Shown in pieces: positions 1 through 5,230 of a stretch of 5,299 bases of DNA; the first letter of the stretch is position 1, and the number at the start of each line of letters is the position of its first letter. The notes under the pieces are model-generated. The model was not told the origin of the DNA. It ran no database searches and worked only from the letters and a program-made list of their open reading frames with translations. Source of the stretch: Actinomycetes bacterium (GTDB lineage: Bacteria > Actinomycetota > Actinomycetes > Streptosporangiales > Streptosporangiaceae); assembly GCA_023425615.1 (NCBI GenBank), contig JAFACJ010001057.1, forward strand, positions 1-5,299. The letters run 5' to 3'. The position numbers and the translations under genes were made by a program.

Positions 1-182
1 GCTCCATCCCCTGGCTCGTGGCCTACACGATGGTGCTGGGTCCCGTCCTGCTGGTGTCCTCCGACGTCCTCTCCCGGGTGCTGCTCCCCACCGGAGAGGT
101 ACCCGTCGCGATCGTCACCGCCTTCCTCGGCGGTCCCGCGCTCATCTGGGCCGTGCGGCGCTACGGGACGGCCGCCCTGTGA
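1..182 (+). CDS. FecCD-family iron-siderophore ABC transporter permease, C-terminal fragment
   Basis: The gene is cut off by the left window edge; about 59 C-terminal residues are visible, ending at a TGA (180-182). The reading frame gives a hydrophobic stretch with the LGPVLLVSSDVLSRVLL, then LPTGEVPVAIVTAFLGGP, then ALIWAVRR. This is the usual end of BtuC/FepD/FhuB-type permeases: a penultimate helix with a conserved Asp, the P-x-E-[LV]-P-V-x-[IV]-V-T-A-x-x-G-x-P motif, and a last helix ending in basic residues. It would be one half of the membrane channel that brings ferric siderophore into the cytoplasm, paired with the permease that follows. Its stop overlaps the next start by 4 bp (GTGA), a sign of translational coupling in one operon. 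The family call is secure; the siderophore cannot be read from this fragment. Confidence 0.85.
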   Translation, partial: SIPWLVAYTMVLGPVLLVSSDVLSRVLLPTGEVPVAIVTAFLGGPALIWAVRRYGTAAL

Positions 183-1198
183 CCTCTCTCGTGCTGCGGG
201 CCGGACGCCTGTCCGCCCGCGTCGAACGCAGGACCGTCGCGGCGTCGGCGGCGCTCACCGCCGTCGCGCTGGCGCTCGGCATGCTCGGCCTCTGCTACGG
301 GGCGGCCTGGGCCACGCCGGGCGAGGTGCTGGCCGCCCTGGTGGACCACGGCGGCTCGGCGGTCGTCATCCGCGAGTGGCGGCTGCCCCGGGTGACGGCG
401 GCGCTCGTCTTCGGCGCGGCGCTGGGCGTCGCCGGCGCGGTCTTCCAGAACCTGACCCGCAACCCCCTGGGCAGCCCCGACATCATCGGGCTCGACGCCG
501 GCGCCTACACCGGCGCCCTGCTGGCGACCGTCCTGCTGTCGGGCGGCGCGGCGACCCTGGCGGCGGGCTCCGTCGCCGGAGGGATGCTGGCAGCCGCGGC
601 GGTCTACCTGCTGTCGTGGAAGTCGGGGGTGAGCGGACTGCGGCTGATCGTCATCGGCATCGCGATGAACGCGATCCTCACCGCGCTGAACTCCTGGATC
701 GTACTGCGCTCCGAACTGGAGATCGCGATGGCCATGACCGGCTGGAGCGCGGGTTCCCTCAACGGCGTCGACTGGGCCGACCTGGCACCCGGGCTCCCCG
801 TCCTCGCCGTGCTCTTCCTGCTGATGGCCGTGCTGTCACGGGCGATGCACCAGAGCACGCTCGGCGACGAGTTCGCCGCGTCCACCGGTGTGCGCCTGAA
901 CGTCCTGCGCCCGCTGGCCGTGCTGGTCGGCGTCGGCTGCACCGCCACGGTCACCGCCGTCGCGGGACCGATCGTGTTCGTCGCGCTGGCCGCCCCCCAG
1001 ATCGGCCGGCGGCTGGCCGGCGCGGCCGGCGTCCCGTTCGTCCCCGCCGCGCTGACCGGCGCCGTGCTGCTGATGGCCGCCGACCTGGCCGCACAGATGC
1101 TGCTGGCCCCGGTCTCGCTGCCGGTGGGCGTCATGACGACCGCCGTCGGCGGCGCCTACTTCATCTGGCTGCTCTTCAAAGAGACGAAGAAATCGTGA
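179..1198 (+). CDS. FecCD-family iron-siderophore ABC transporter permease (FepG-like)
   Basis: This is an integral membrane permease of 339 residues, normal for the BtuC/FecCD family, and the second channel subunit of a ferric-siderophore importer. After a short basic N-terminus comes a first membrane segment at about 22-45. The family motif RLPR (68-71) is followed by a GAALGVAGAVFQ helix and NPLGSPDIIGLDAGA (about 95-109). Several further hydrophobic segments follow. The region LGDEFAASTGV (about 228-238) corresponds to the cytoplasmic coupling helix that contacts the ATPase. VAGPIVFVALAAPQIGRRLAG (about 261-281) is the conserved GPI-F-V-x-L-x-x-P block; it has PQ where many family members have PH. 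The C-terminal LPVGVMTTAVGGAYFIWLL matches the end of the preceding permease. The start is GTG, inside the GTGA overlap with the upstream stop, with no clear Shine-Dalgarno sequence. Expression is therefore probably coupled. The substrate is not determinable here. Confidence 0.93.
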   Translation: MTSLVLRAGRLSARVERRTVAASAALTAVALALGMLGLCYGAAWATPGEVLAALVDHGGSAVVIREWRLPRVTAALVFGAALGVAGAVFQNLTRNPLGSPDIIGLDAGAYTGALLATVLLSGGAATLAAGSVAGGMLAAAAVYLLSWKSGVSGLRLIVIGIAMNAILTALNSWIVLRSELEIAMAMTGWSAGSLNGVDWADLAPGLPVLAVLFLLMAVLSRAMHQSTLGDEFAASTGVRLNVLRPLAVLVGVGCTATVTAVAGPIVFVALAAPQIGRRLAGAAGVPFVPAALTGAVLLMAADLAAQMLLAPVSLPVGVMTTAVGGAYFIWLLFKETKKS

Positions 1199-1971
1199 AA
1201 TCCCGCCTCTCCGCCCGCAACCTCACCCTCGCCTACGGCGACCGGGTGATCTCCACCGCGCTCACCCTCGACGTTCCCGACGGCGCCTTCACCGCGGTCG
1301 TGGGAGCCAACGGCTGCGGCAAGTCGACGCTCCTGCGGGCACTCGTCAGACTGCTCTCCCCCACGGAAGGCACCGTCTCCTTCGACGGCCGCGACGTCTC
1401 CCGCACCCGGCCCAAGGCACTGGCCCGCCTCCTCGGCTTCCTCCCCCAGTCGGCCGACGCCCCCGAGAGCATCCTCGTCCGCCAGCTCGTCGCCCGAGGC
1501 CGCTACCCGCACCAGGGCCTCGTGTCCACCTGGTCGCCCGAGGACGAGCGGGCCGTCACCGAGGCCATGCGCGCCGCCGACATCACGGACCTGGCCGAAC
1601 GGCGCGTCGAGGACCTCTCCGGCGGCCAGCGCCAGCGCGTCTGGGTCGCCATGGTCCTGGCCCAGGAGACCCCCTACCTCCTGCTGGACGAGCCCACCAC
1701 CTACCTGGACATCACCCACCAGTACCAACTGCTGTCCCTCTTCGCGCGCCTGCGCGACGAGGGCCGCACCGTCATCGCGGTCCTGCACGACATCAACCAG
1801 GCCTGCCGCTACGCCGACCACCTCGTCGCCATGAAGAACGGCGCGATCATCGCCGAAGGCGCCCCCTCGGCCATCATCACCGCCCCCCTCATCGAGAAGG
1901 TCTTCGACCTCCCCAACCTCGTCGTCCCCGACCCGGTCACCGGCACCCCCATGATCGTCCCCACGATCTGA
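1195..1971 (+). CDS. Iron-siderophore ABC transporter ATP-binding protein (FepC/FhuC-like)
   Basis: This is the cytoplasmic ATPase subunit (258 residues) that powers the two upstream permeases. All nucleotide-binding elements are present: aromatic A-loop Tyr14, Walker A GANGCGKST (37-45), Q-loop Gln85 in GFLPQ, signature LSGGQRQR (141-148), Walker B YLLLDEPT (161-168), D-loop Asp172 and H-loop His197 (VLHD). The segment VARGRYPHQGL after the Q-loop and the C-terminal EGAPSAIITAPLIEKVF...DPVTGTPMIVP are typical of the ferric-siderophore/haem/cobalamin branch of ABC ATPases. The start is GTG at 1195, overlapping the permease stop as GTGA. The reading frame stays open upstream to 376, but that part is an Arg/Pro-rich shadow of the permease gene, so it is excluded. 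No strong Shine-Dalgarno precedes the start, in line with coupling. The role is firm; the transported siderophore is unknown. Confidence 0.95.
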   Translation: MKSRLSARNLTLAYGDRVISTALTLDVPDGAFTAVVGANGCGKSTLLRALVRLLSPTEGTVSFDGRDVSRTRPKALARLLGFLPQSADAPESILVRQLVARGRYPHQGLVSTWSPEDERAVTEAMRAADITDLAERRVEDLSGGQRQRVWVAMVLAQETPYLLLDEPTTYLDITHQYQLLSLFARLRDEGRTVIAVLHDINQACRYADHLVAMKNGAIIAEGAPSAIITAPLIEKVFDLPNLVVPDPVTGTPMIVPTI

Positions 1972-1982
1972 CCGGAACGGAC

Positions 1983-2015
1983 GAACGGGCGCCCCGCCCA
2001 GCGGAGCACCCGTTC
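1983..2015. terminator. Hairpin between convergent genes, probable (bidirectional) terminator
   Basis: The arms GAACGGG (1983-1989) and CCCGTTC (2009-2015) are perfectly complementary. Inside them the pairing continues with 2 bp, a mismatch, then 4 bp, after a first C·A mismatch, leaving a 3-nt loop (1998-2000). It starts 12 bp past the stop of the ABC ATPase and 40 bp past the stop of the acyl-CoA dehydrogenase on the opposite strand. There is no T-tract on either side, as is common for hairpin terminators in GC-rich actinomycetes. A shorter competing stem, CGTTC/GAACG (2011-2015 with 2023-2027), overlaps its right arm. The function is inferred from position and structure. Confidence 0.55.
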
Positions 2016-2054
2016 ACCCGGCGAACGACCCGGCGACGCGCCGCCCGCGAGGCC

Positions 2055-3197
2055 CTACTTGAACAGGCTGCGGCCGATGATCTCCTTCATGATCTCGGTG
2101 GTGCCGCCGAAGATGGTCTGGATGCGGACGTCCTGGTAGGCCTTGGCGATGGGGTACTCGGTCATGTAGCCGTAGCCGCCGAAGAGCTGGACGCAGGTGT
2201 CGACGATGGTCTTGCACATCTCGGTGTTGCGCCACTTCAGCATCGCCGCGTCCTCGGGGCTGAGGCTGTGCGTGGTGTCGGCCAGGATGCACTGGTCGGT
2301 GAAGGCGCGGGCGAAGGTGAGCTCGGTCTTCATCTCTGCCAGTTTGAAGCGGGTGTTCTGGAAGGCGCCGATGGGCTTGCCGAAGGCCGTGCGGGTCTTG
2401 CAGTACTCCAGGGTCTGCGCGAAGGCGGTCTCGGCGCCGGTGAGGGCGGTGACGCCGATGGAGAGGCGTTCGCGTGCCAGGTTCTGCATGAGGTAGATGA
2501 AGCCCATGCCCTCCTCGCCGAGGAGGTTGGACGCCGGGACGCGGACGTTGTCGAAGAACAGCTCGGCGGTGTCCTGGGCGTGCATGCCGACCTTCTCCAG
2601 GTTGCGGCCGCGTTCGAAGCCGGGCATGCCGCGCTCGACGACGAGGAGGGAGACGCCGCGGGCGCCGGCCGCCGGGTCGGTCTTGGCGACGACGATCACC
2701 AGGTCGGACAGGATGCCGTTGGAGATGAAGGTCTTGGAGCCGTTCAGGACGTAGTGGTCGCCGTCCTTGACCGCGGTGGTCTTGATGCCCTGCAGGTCCG
2801 AGCCGGCGGACGGCTCGGTCATCGCGATCGCGGTGATGATCTCGCCCGAGCAGTAGCCGGGGAACCAGCGCCGCTTCTGCTCGTCGTTGCACAGCTGGCG
2901 CAGGTAGGCGCCGTTGATGTCGTTGTGGACGGAGAAGCCGGGGCCGTGGACGCCGGCCTTGGCGAGCTCCTCGTTGAAGATCACGTAGTAGCGGTAGTCG
3001 TCGTTGCCGCCGCCGCCGTACTCCTCGGGCATGTCGATGCCGAGCAGCCCTGCCCTGCCCGCCGCCAGCCACACGTCGCGGGAGACGATGCCGTCCTTCT
3101 CCCACTGCTCGTGGTAAGGCGTGATCTCCTTGGCGATGAAGGATTTCACCATGTCGCGGAACGCCTCGTGTTCCTCGGTGAAGATCGCGCGCGTCAT
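2055..3197 (-). CDS. Acyl-CoA dehydrogenase (LCAD/IVD-type catalytic glutamate)
   Basis: This is a cytosolic FAD-dependent acyl-CoA dehydrogenase (380 residues, the normal family length) that makes the trans-2-enoyl-CoA in fatty-acid or branched-chain acyl-CoA breakdown and passes electrons to electron-transfer flavoprotein. The N-terminal helical domain (about 5-120) has the PEEYGGGG turn. The middle β-domain (about 121-230) carries the flavin signature AMTEPSAGSD (125-134) and KTFISNG (155-161). The C-terminal helical domain contains RTAFGKPIGAFQ (269-280), QLFGGYGYMTEYPIAKAYQD and IFGGTTEIM (362-370). In MCAD/SCAD the base is the Glu of the YEGT motif; here that place is Gly364. Glu243 in LARERL aligns with the LCAD/IVD base, so it is the likely catalytic residue. 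The closest resemblance I recall is to LCAD-like actinobacterial FadE proteins. The ATG is preceded by GGAGG (3203-3207) with 5-nt spacing. It follows the DUF2617 gene on the same strand after 54 bp. The exact acyl substrate is unknown. Confidence 0.93.
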   Translation of the reverse strand: MTRAIFTEEHEAFRDMVKSFIAKEITPYHEQWEKDGIVSRDVWLAAGRAGLLGIDMPEEYGGGGNDDYRYYVIFNEELAKAGVHGPGFSVHNDINGAYLRQLCNDEQKRRWFPGYCSGEIITAIAMTEPSAGSDLQGIKTTAVKDGDHYVLNGSKTFISNGILSDLVIVVAKTDPAAGARGVSLLVVERGMPGFERGRNLEKVGMHAQDTAELFFDNVRVPASNLLGEEGMGFIYLMQNLARERLSIGVTALTGAETAFAQTLEYCKTRTAFGKPIGAFQNTRFKLAEMKTELTFARAFTDQCILADTTHSLSPEDAAMLKWRNTEMCKTIVDTCVQLFGGYGYMTEYPIAKAYQDVRIQTIFGGTTEIMKEIIGRSLFK

Positions 3198-3211
3198 GGC
3201 CGCCTCCCCAG

Positions 3212-3235
3212 GTAAGTACTCACTGACATCGTCAG
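3212..3235. promoter_or_regulatory. Two abutting palindromes upstream of the acyl-CoA dehydrogenase, possible operator
   Basis: GTAAGTACTCAC (3212-3223) is a 12-bp palindrome with one mismatched pair around AGTACT. It shares its last base with a perfect 13-bp inverted repeat CTGAC-ATC-GTCAG (3223-3235). They lie directly upstream of the dehydrogenase Shine-Dalgarno sequence, where a repressor could block transcription. On the minus strand TACCCT (3239-3234) could be a -10 element overlapping the repeat, but I see no convincing -35. Acyl-CoA dehydrogenase genes in actinomycetes are often controlled by TetR-family repressors that bind short palindromes; assigning this site to one is inference. 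Confidence 0.4.
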
Positions 3236-3251
3236 GGTAGCACCCGGTCTG

Positions 3252-3746
3252 TCAGCGGATCAGCATCCGGGTACGGGTACTGACGATTTGTCGCGTCCGG
3301 GGGAAGGTGTGCCATGCCCGCCACTCCAGACCCCGTCTGACCTGCCGGACCAGCACCCCGCCCAGTTCGTCCTTCTGGCGCGGGAAACTCGCGGCGAGGG
3401 TGTCGTCACGGCCCTTCAGGTAGCCGTACAGGAAGGCCACGGCGCGGTTGAAGTCGGCGTAGTCGCGCTTGTAGACATCGGCGGTGAAGCCGTACGACCA
3501 GCCGCCTGCCTCATGGTGCAGCTCGTACGGCAGCGGCCCGTCGAGGTCCTCGATCTGCGCGACGGTCTCGACGAGCGGCCCGGCCACCACCTGGTGGCCT
3601 GACGCCAGAAGCCGCGCCTCCAGCGCCACGCCCGCCACCTTCCACGCCCGGGTGGCCAGCGCCTCCCGCGGCGCCAGATCCAGGGTGAAGGCGAGCCCGT
3701 CGGCGCGGACCTCGGCGGCGGTCGCGGGGCGGACCAGCTCCAGCAT
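3252..3746 (-). CDS. DUF2617 family protein
   Basis: This is a small soluble protein (164 residues from this start) with no signal peptide or membrane helix. I recognise the pattern of the actinobacterial DUF2617 family from the following order: N-terminal MLELVRPATAAEVRADGLAF; LLASGHQVVAGPLVETVAQ (about 47-64); LPYELHHEAGGWSYGF (about 72-87); a helical middle ending in LAASFPRQKDEL; and WRAWHTFP (142-149) followed by STRTRM (156-161). The biochemical role of this family is not known to me. An in-frame ATG at 3764 would add six residues. I prefer 3746 because GGAAGG sits 5 nt before it and because family members, as I recall, begin at this Met. The gene follows the protease gene on the same strand, with 53 bp between stop and start (35 bp if the longer start is used), so co-transcription is likely. 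The family call is from memory of its motifs. Confidence 0.75.
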   Translation of the reverse strand: MLELVRPATAAEVRADGLAFTLDLAPREALATRAWKVAGVALEARLLASGHQVVAGPLVETVAQIEDLDGPLPYELHHEAGGWSYGFTADVYKRDYADFNRAVAFLYGYLKGRDDTLAASFPRQKDELGGVLVRQVRRGLEWRAWHTFPRTRQIVSTRTRMLIR

Positions 3747-3751
3747 GGGAA

Positions 3752-3757
3752 CCTTCC
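3752..3757 (-). promoter_or_regulatory. Shine-Dalgarno GGAAGG that decides the DUF2617 start
   Basis: On the minus strand GGAAGG ends 5 nt before the ATG at 3746. The upstream ATG at 3764 has only a weak GGGA. This favours the shorter protein, although both starts are in the same frame. Confidence 0.45.
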
Positions 3758-3772
3758 AAGTCATCCGATTTC

Positions 3773-3797
3773 CCGGATTGTATGACGCAAAATCCGG
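3773..3797. other. Inverted repeat (7-bp stem, 11-nt loop) in the protease-DUF2617 spacer
   Basis: CCGGATT (3773-3779) and AATCCGG (3791-3797) are perfect reverse complements around an 11-nt loop. The repeat starts two bases past the protease stop on the minus strand and ends before the DUF2617 start. There is no following U-tract, so it is more likely an intercistronic RNA hairpin (attenuation or mRNA stabilisation) or a protein-binding site than a classical terminator. The role is inferred. Confidence 0.4.
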
Positions 3798-3799
3798 AC

Positions 3800-4696
3800 T
3801 CAGGCTTCCAGAACCCGGGGAATCACCTGAACAGTGCAGAACTCCCCGTCGCGGTGGACCGCGAGCGTCAGCGCCGTACCGACGCGGTCGCCGCCGAGCT
3901 GGTCGTAGAGGGCGGCACGGCCGTCGATCTCCACCCCGTCGACGGCCAGCAGGGCGTCACCGACCCGCAGGTCGTGGTCGGCGCCACGGCGCACCTTCGT
4001 CACCACCTGGCGCTTGACCGTCCTGCCGCCGATCTCCACATGGCGTTCGGCGATCGAGACGCCCAGCGAGGCGCGGCTGATCCGCCCGTGCGCGATCAGC
4101 TCGGCGGCGACGGCCAGCACCGTCCCCGCCGGTACCGCGAAGCCGATGCCCGCCCCGTCCGCCCGGATCGCGGTGTTCACGCCCAGCACCCCGCCCAGCG
4201 CGTCGACCAGCGGCCCGCCGGAGTTTCCGGGGTTGATCGCGCAGTCGGTCTGCAGCACCCGCTCCAGCGACCGGGCGGCGCCGCGGGTCGGCAGCGAGCG
4301 GGCGAGCCCGCTGATGATCCCCAGCGAGACGCTCTCGGGGTACAGGCCGAGGGGGGAGCCCAGCGCCAGGCACAGCTCGCCCAGCCGGGCGGGCTCGGCG
4401 CGCAGCTCCAGATGCGGCAGCGGGGCGCCGCCCTCCAGTTCCAGGACGGCCAGGTCGGTGAGCCGGTCGGCGCCGACGACCTTCGCCGCGCAGGGCGGCA
4501 GCCCGGGCAGCTCGGCGGTGATCTCGGTGCTGTTCTCGATGACGTGCTCGTTGGTGACCACGTGCCGGTCACCGTCCAGGACGAAGCCAGACCCGTACCC
4601 CGTCTCCTGCCCGCACCTGACGGTCAGCGCCGCCACGCTCGGCAGGACGCGGCCGGCCAGGGCGGCGAGCTCGTCGCTGAAGGCGGCGAGGTTCAC
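3800..4696 (-). CDS. Trypsin-like (S1C/HtrA-type) serine protease with C-terminal PDZ-like domain
   Basis: This 298-residue protein has a chymotrypsin-fold protease domain (about 12-200) and a PDZ-like domain (about 205-298). The catalytic triad is complete: His51 in VTNEHVI, Asp81 in LTDLAVLEL and Ser159 in INPGNSGGPL. SGFVLDGDRHVVTN and VNTAIRADGAGIGFAVP are typical HtrA/DegP blocks. The PDZ part shows ASLGVSIAE and VGDALLAVDGVEIDG, the usual carboxylate-binding-loop and central segments. Unlike most HtrA proteins it has no visible signal peptide, transmembrane anchor or long linker; the N-terminus MNLAAFSDELAALAGRVLPS reads as a short amphipathic helix leading straight into the protease. 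Cytosolic action is therefore likely (inference). The start is GTG at 4696, overlapping the YbjN-like stop as GTGA with no strong Shine-Dalgarno sequence, so translation is probably coupled to that gene. Five cysteines (28, 69, 109, 152, 287) are present. Its substrate is unknown. Confidence 0.9.
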   Translation of the reverse strand: MNLAAFSDELAALAGRVLPSVAALTVRCGQETGYGSGFVLDGDRHVVTNEHVIENSTEITAELPGLPPCAAKVVGADRLTDLAVLELEGGAPLPHLELRAEPARLGELCLALGSPLGLYPESVSLGIISGLARSLPTRGAARSLERVLQTDCAINPGNSGGPLVDALGGVLGVNTAIRADGAGIGFAVPAGTVLAVAAELIAHGRISRASLGVSIAERHVEIGGRTVKRQVVTKVRRGADHDLRVGDALLAVDGVEIDGRAALYDQLGGDRVGTALTLAVHRDGEFCTVQVIPRVLEA

Positions 4697-5148
4697 ACCG
4701 CCACCGCGTCTTCGTCCTCGTCGTCGTCCTCGAAGGACCTCTCGCCGCTGAAGTGCTCTTGGAGCTCGTCGTCGAACCGGTCGGCCAGCGAGCCGATCGC
4801 GTCCGCGGCGTAGGAGAGGTTCTCGGCGGTGACGGTCTCGGCCAGCAGCTCCGTGCTCATGATCACGTCACCGTCCACGAGGTAGACGCGCGCCTGGAGG
4901 ATCCGGGCGTTGATGTCGTTGAGCGCCTTCAGCAGGCTCCGGCCGCCGGCGGCGTTGCGCAGCACGACCGACCAGACGCGGACCAGCGCCGGCTGGTCGC
5001 CGCGGTCGACGACGTCGATGGAGAACAGGGCGCTGCCCCTGCGGACCGGGATCGAGCCGTCGGAGTCGACATGCAGGGGGCCCTCGCCGCCCAGCATCTC
5101 CAGCACGATCTTCTCTACATAGGCTCGGACCATGGCGATGGGTGCCAT
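4693..5148 (-). CDS. YbjN-domain protein (type III secretion chaperone-like fold) with acidic tail
   Basis: This is a soluble 151-residue protein. Its pattern fits the YbjN/CesT-like α/β fold: an N-terminal helix VRAYVEKIVLEMLG, HVDSDGSIPVRRGSALFSIDVVD (about 26-48), a VRVWSVVLRN strand (about 56-65), the helix SLLKALNDINARI (about 71-83), RVYLVDGDVIMSTELLAE (about 87-104) and a last helix with AADAIGSLADRFDDELQEHF (114-133). Such proteins are thought to bind peptides or partner proteins as chaperones; in actinobacteria the exact role is mostly unknown. The C-terminus ends in an unbroken acidic run, residues 140-147 (E/D only), then AVAV, which is likely disordered. The ATG at 5148 has AAGGGG (5158-5153) four bases upstream; a second in-frame ATG at 5133 lacks such a site. 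Its stop overlaps the protease start by 4 bp, so the two proteins are probably made together and may act together (inference). Confidence 0.8.
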   Translation of the reverse strand: MAPIAMVRAYVEKIVLEMLGGEGPLHVDSDGSIPVRRGSALFSIDVVDRGDQPALVRVWSVVLRNAAGGRSLLKALNDINARILQARVYLVDGDVIMSTELLAETVTAENLSYAADAIGSLADRFDDELQEHFSGERSFEDDDEDEDAVAV

Positions 5149-5230
5149 GTCACCCCTTACGGTAGACCGTCGAGAAAGTAATGATTCTTCCTAAAACGGC
5201 CTCTCCGGGCGTGGTGAATCCGCAATCCCG
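5149..5230 (-). promoter_or_regulatory. Spacer upstream of the YbjN-like gene, probable promoter/leader region
   Basis: This 82-bp stretch separates the aminotransferase stop from the YbjN-like start. It contains the most AT-rich patch of the window (about 5173-5196), which would suit a promoter, but I cannot pick a convincing -10/-35 pair. Between that patch and the Shine-Dalgarno sequence lies a perfect 5-bp inverted repeat with a 2-nt spacer, ACGGT-AG-ACCGT (5159-5170). This could be an operator half-site pair. I see no clear hairpin terminator for the upstream gene. Confidence 0.35.

Noticed and set aside
1..178. Iron-box (IdeR/DmdR-type) operator for the siderophore importer
   Set aside because: No such 19-bp palindrome is visible. 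The operon promoter must lie upstream of the window.
376..1194. Open frame extending the ABC ATPase upstream by about 273 codons
   Set aside because: The extra sequence is Arg/Pro/Gly-rich, lies wholly inside the FecCD permease in another frame and resembles no ABC domain. The GTG at 1195 in the GTGA overlap is the natural start.
2268..3215. Long open frame on the + strand opposite the acyl-CoA dehydrogenase
   Set aside because: Its composition (Val/Ala/Gly/Asp-rich, no domain pattern) is what the complement of a GC-rich gene gives. The minus strand encodes a clear dehydrogenase with all motifs.
4708..4740. TCG/TCC triplet-rich run that looks like a microsatellite
   Set aside because: It is the complement of GAN codons for the acidic tail of the YbjN-like protein and has no exact long tandem unit.
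3782..4813. Long open frame on the + strand opposite the protease
   Set aside because: It is low-complexity and lacks motifs, ending in a poly-Ser run that is only the complement of the YbjN acidic tail. The minus strand carries the protease with an intact triad.
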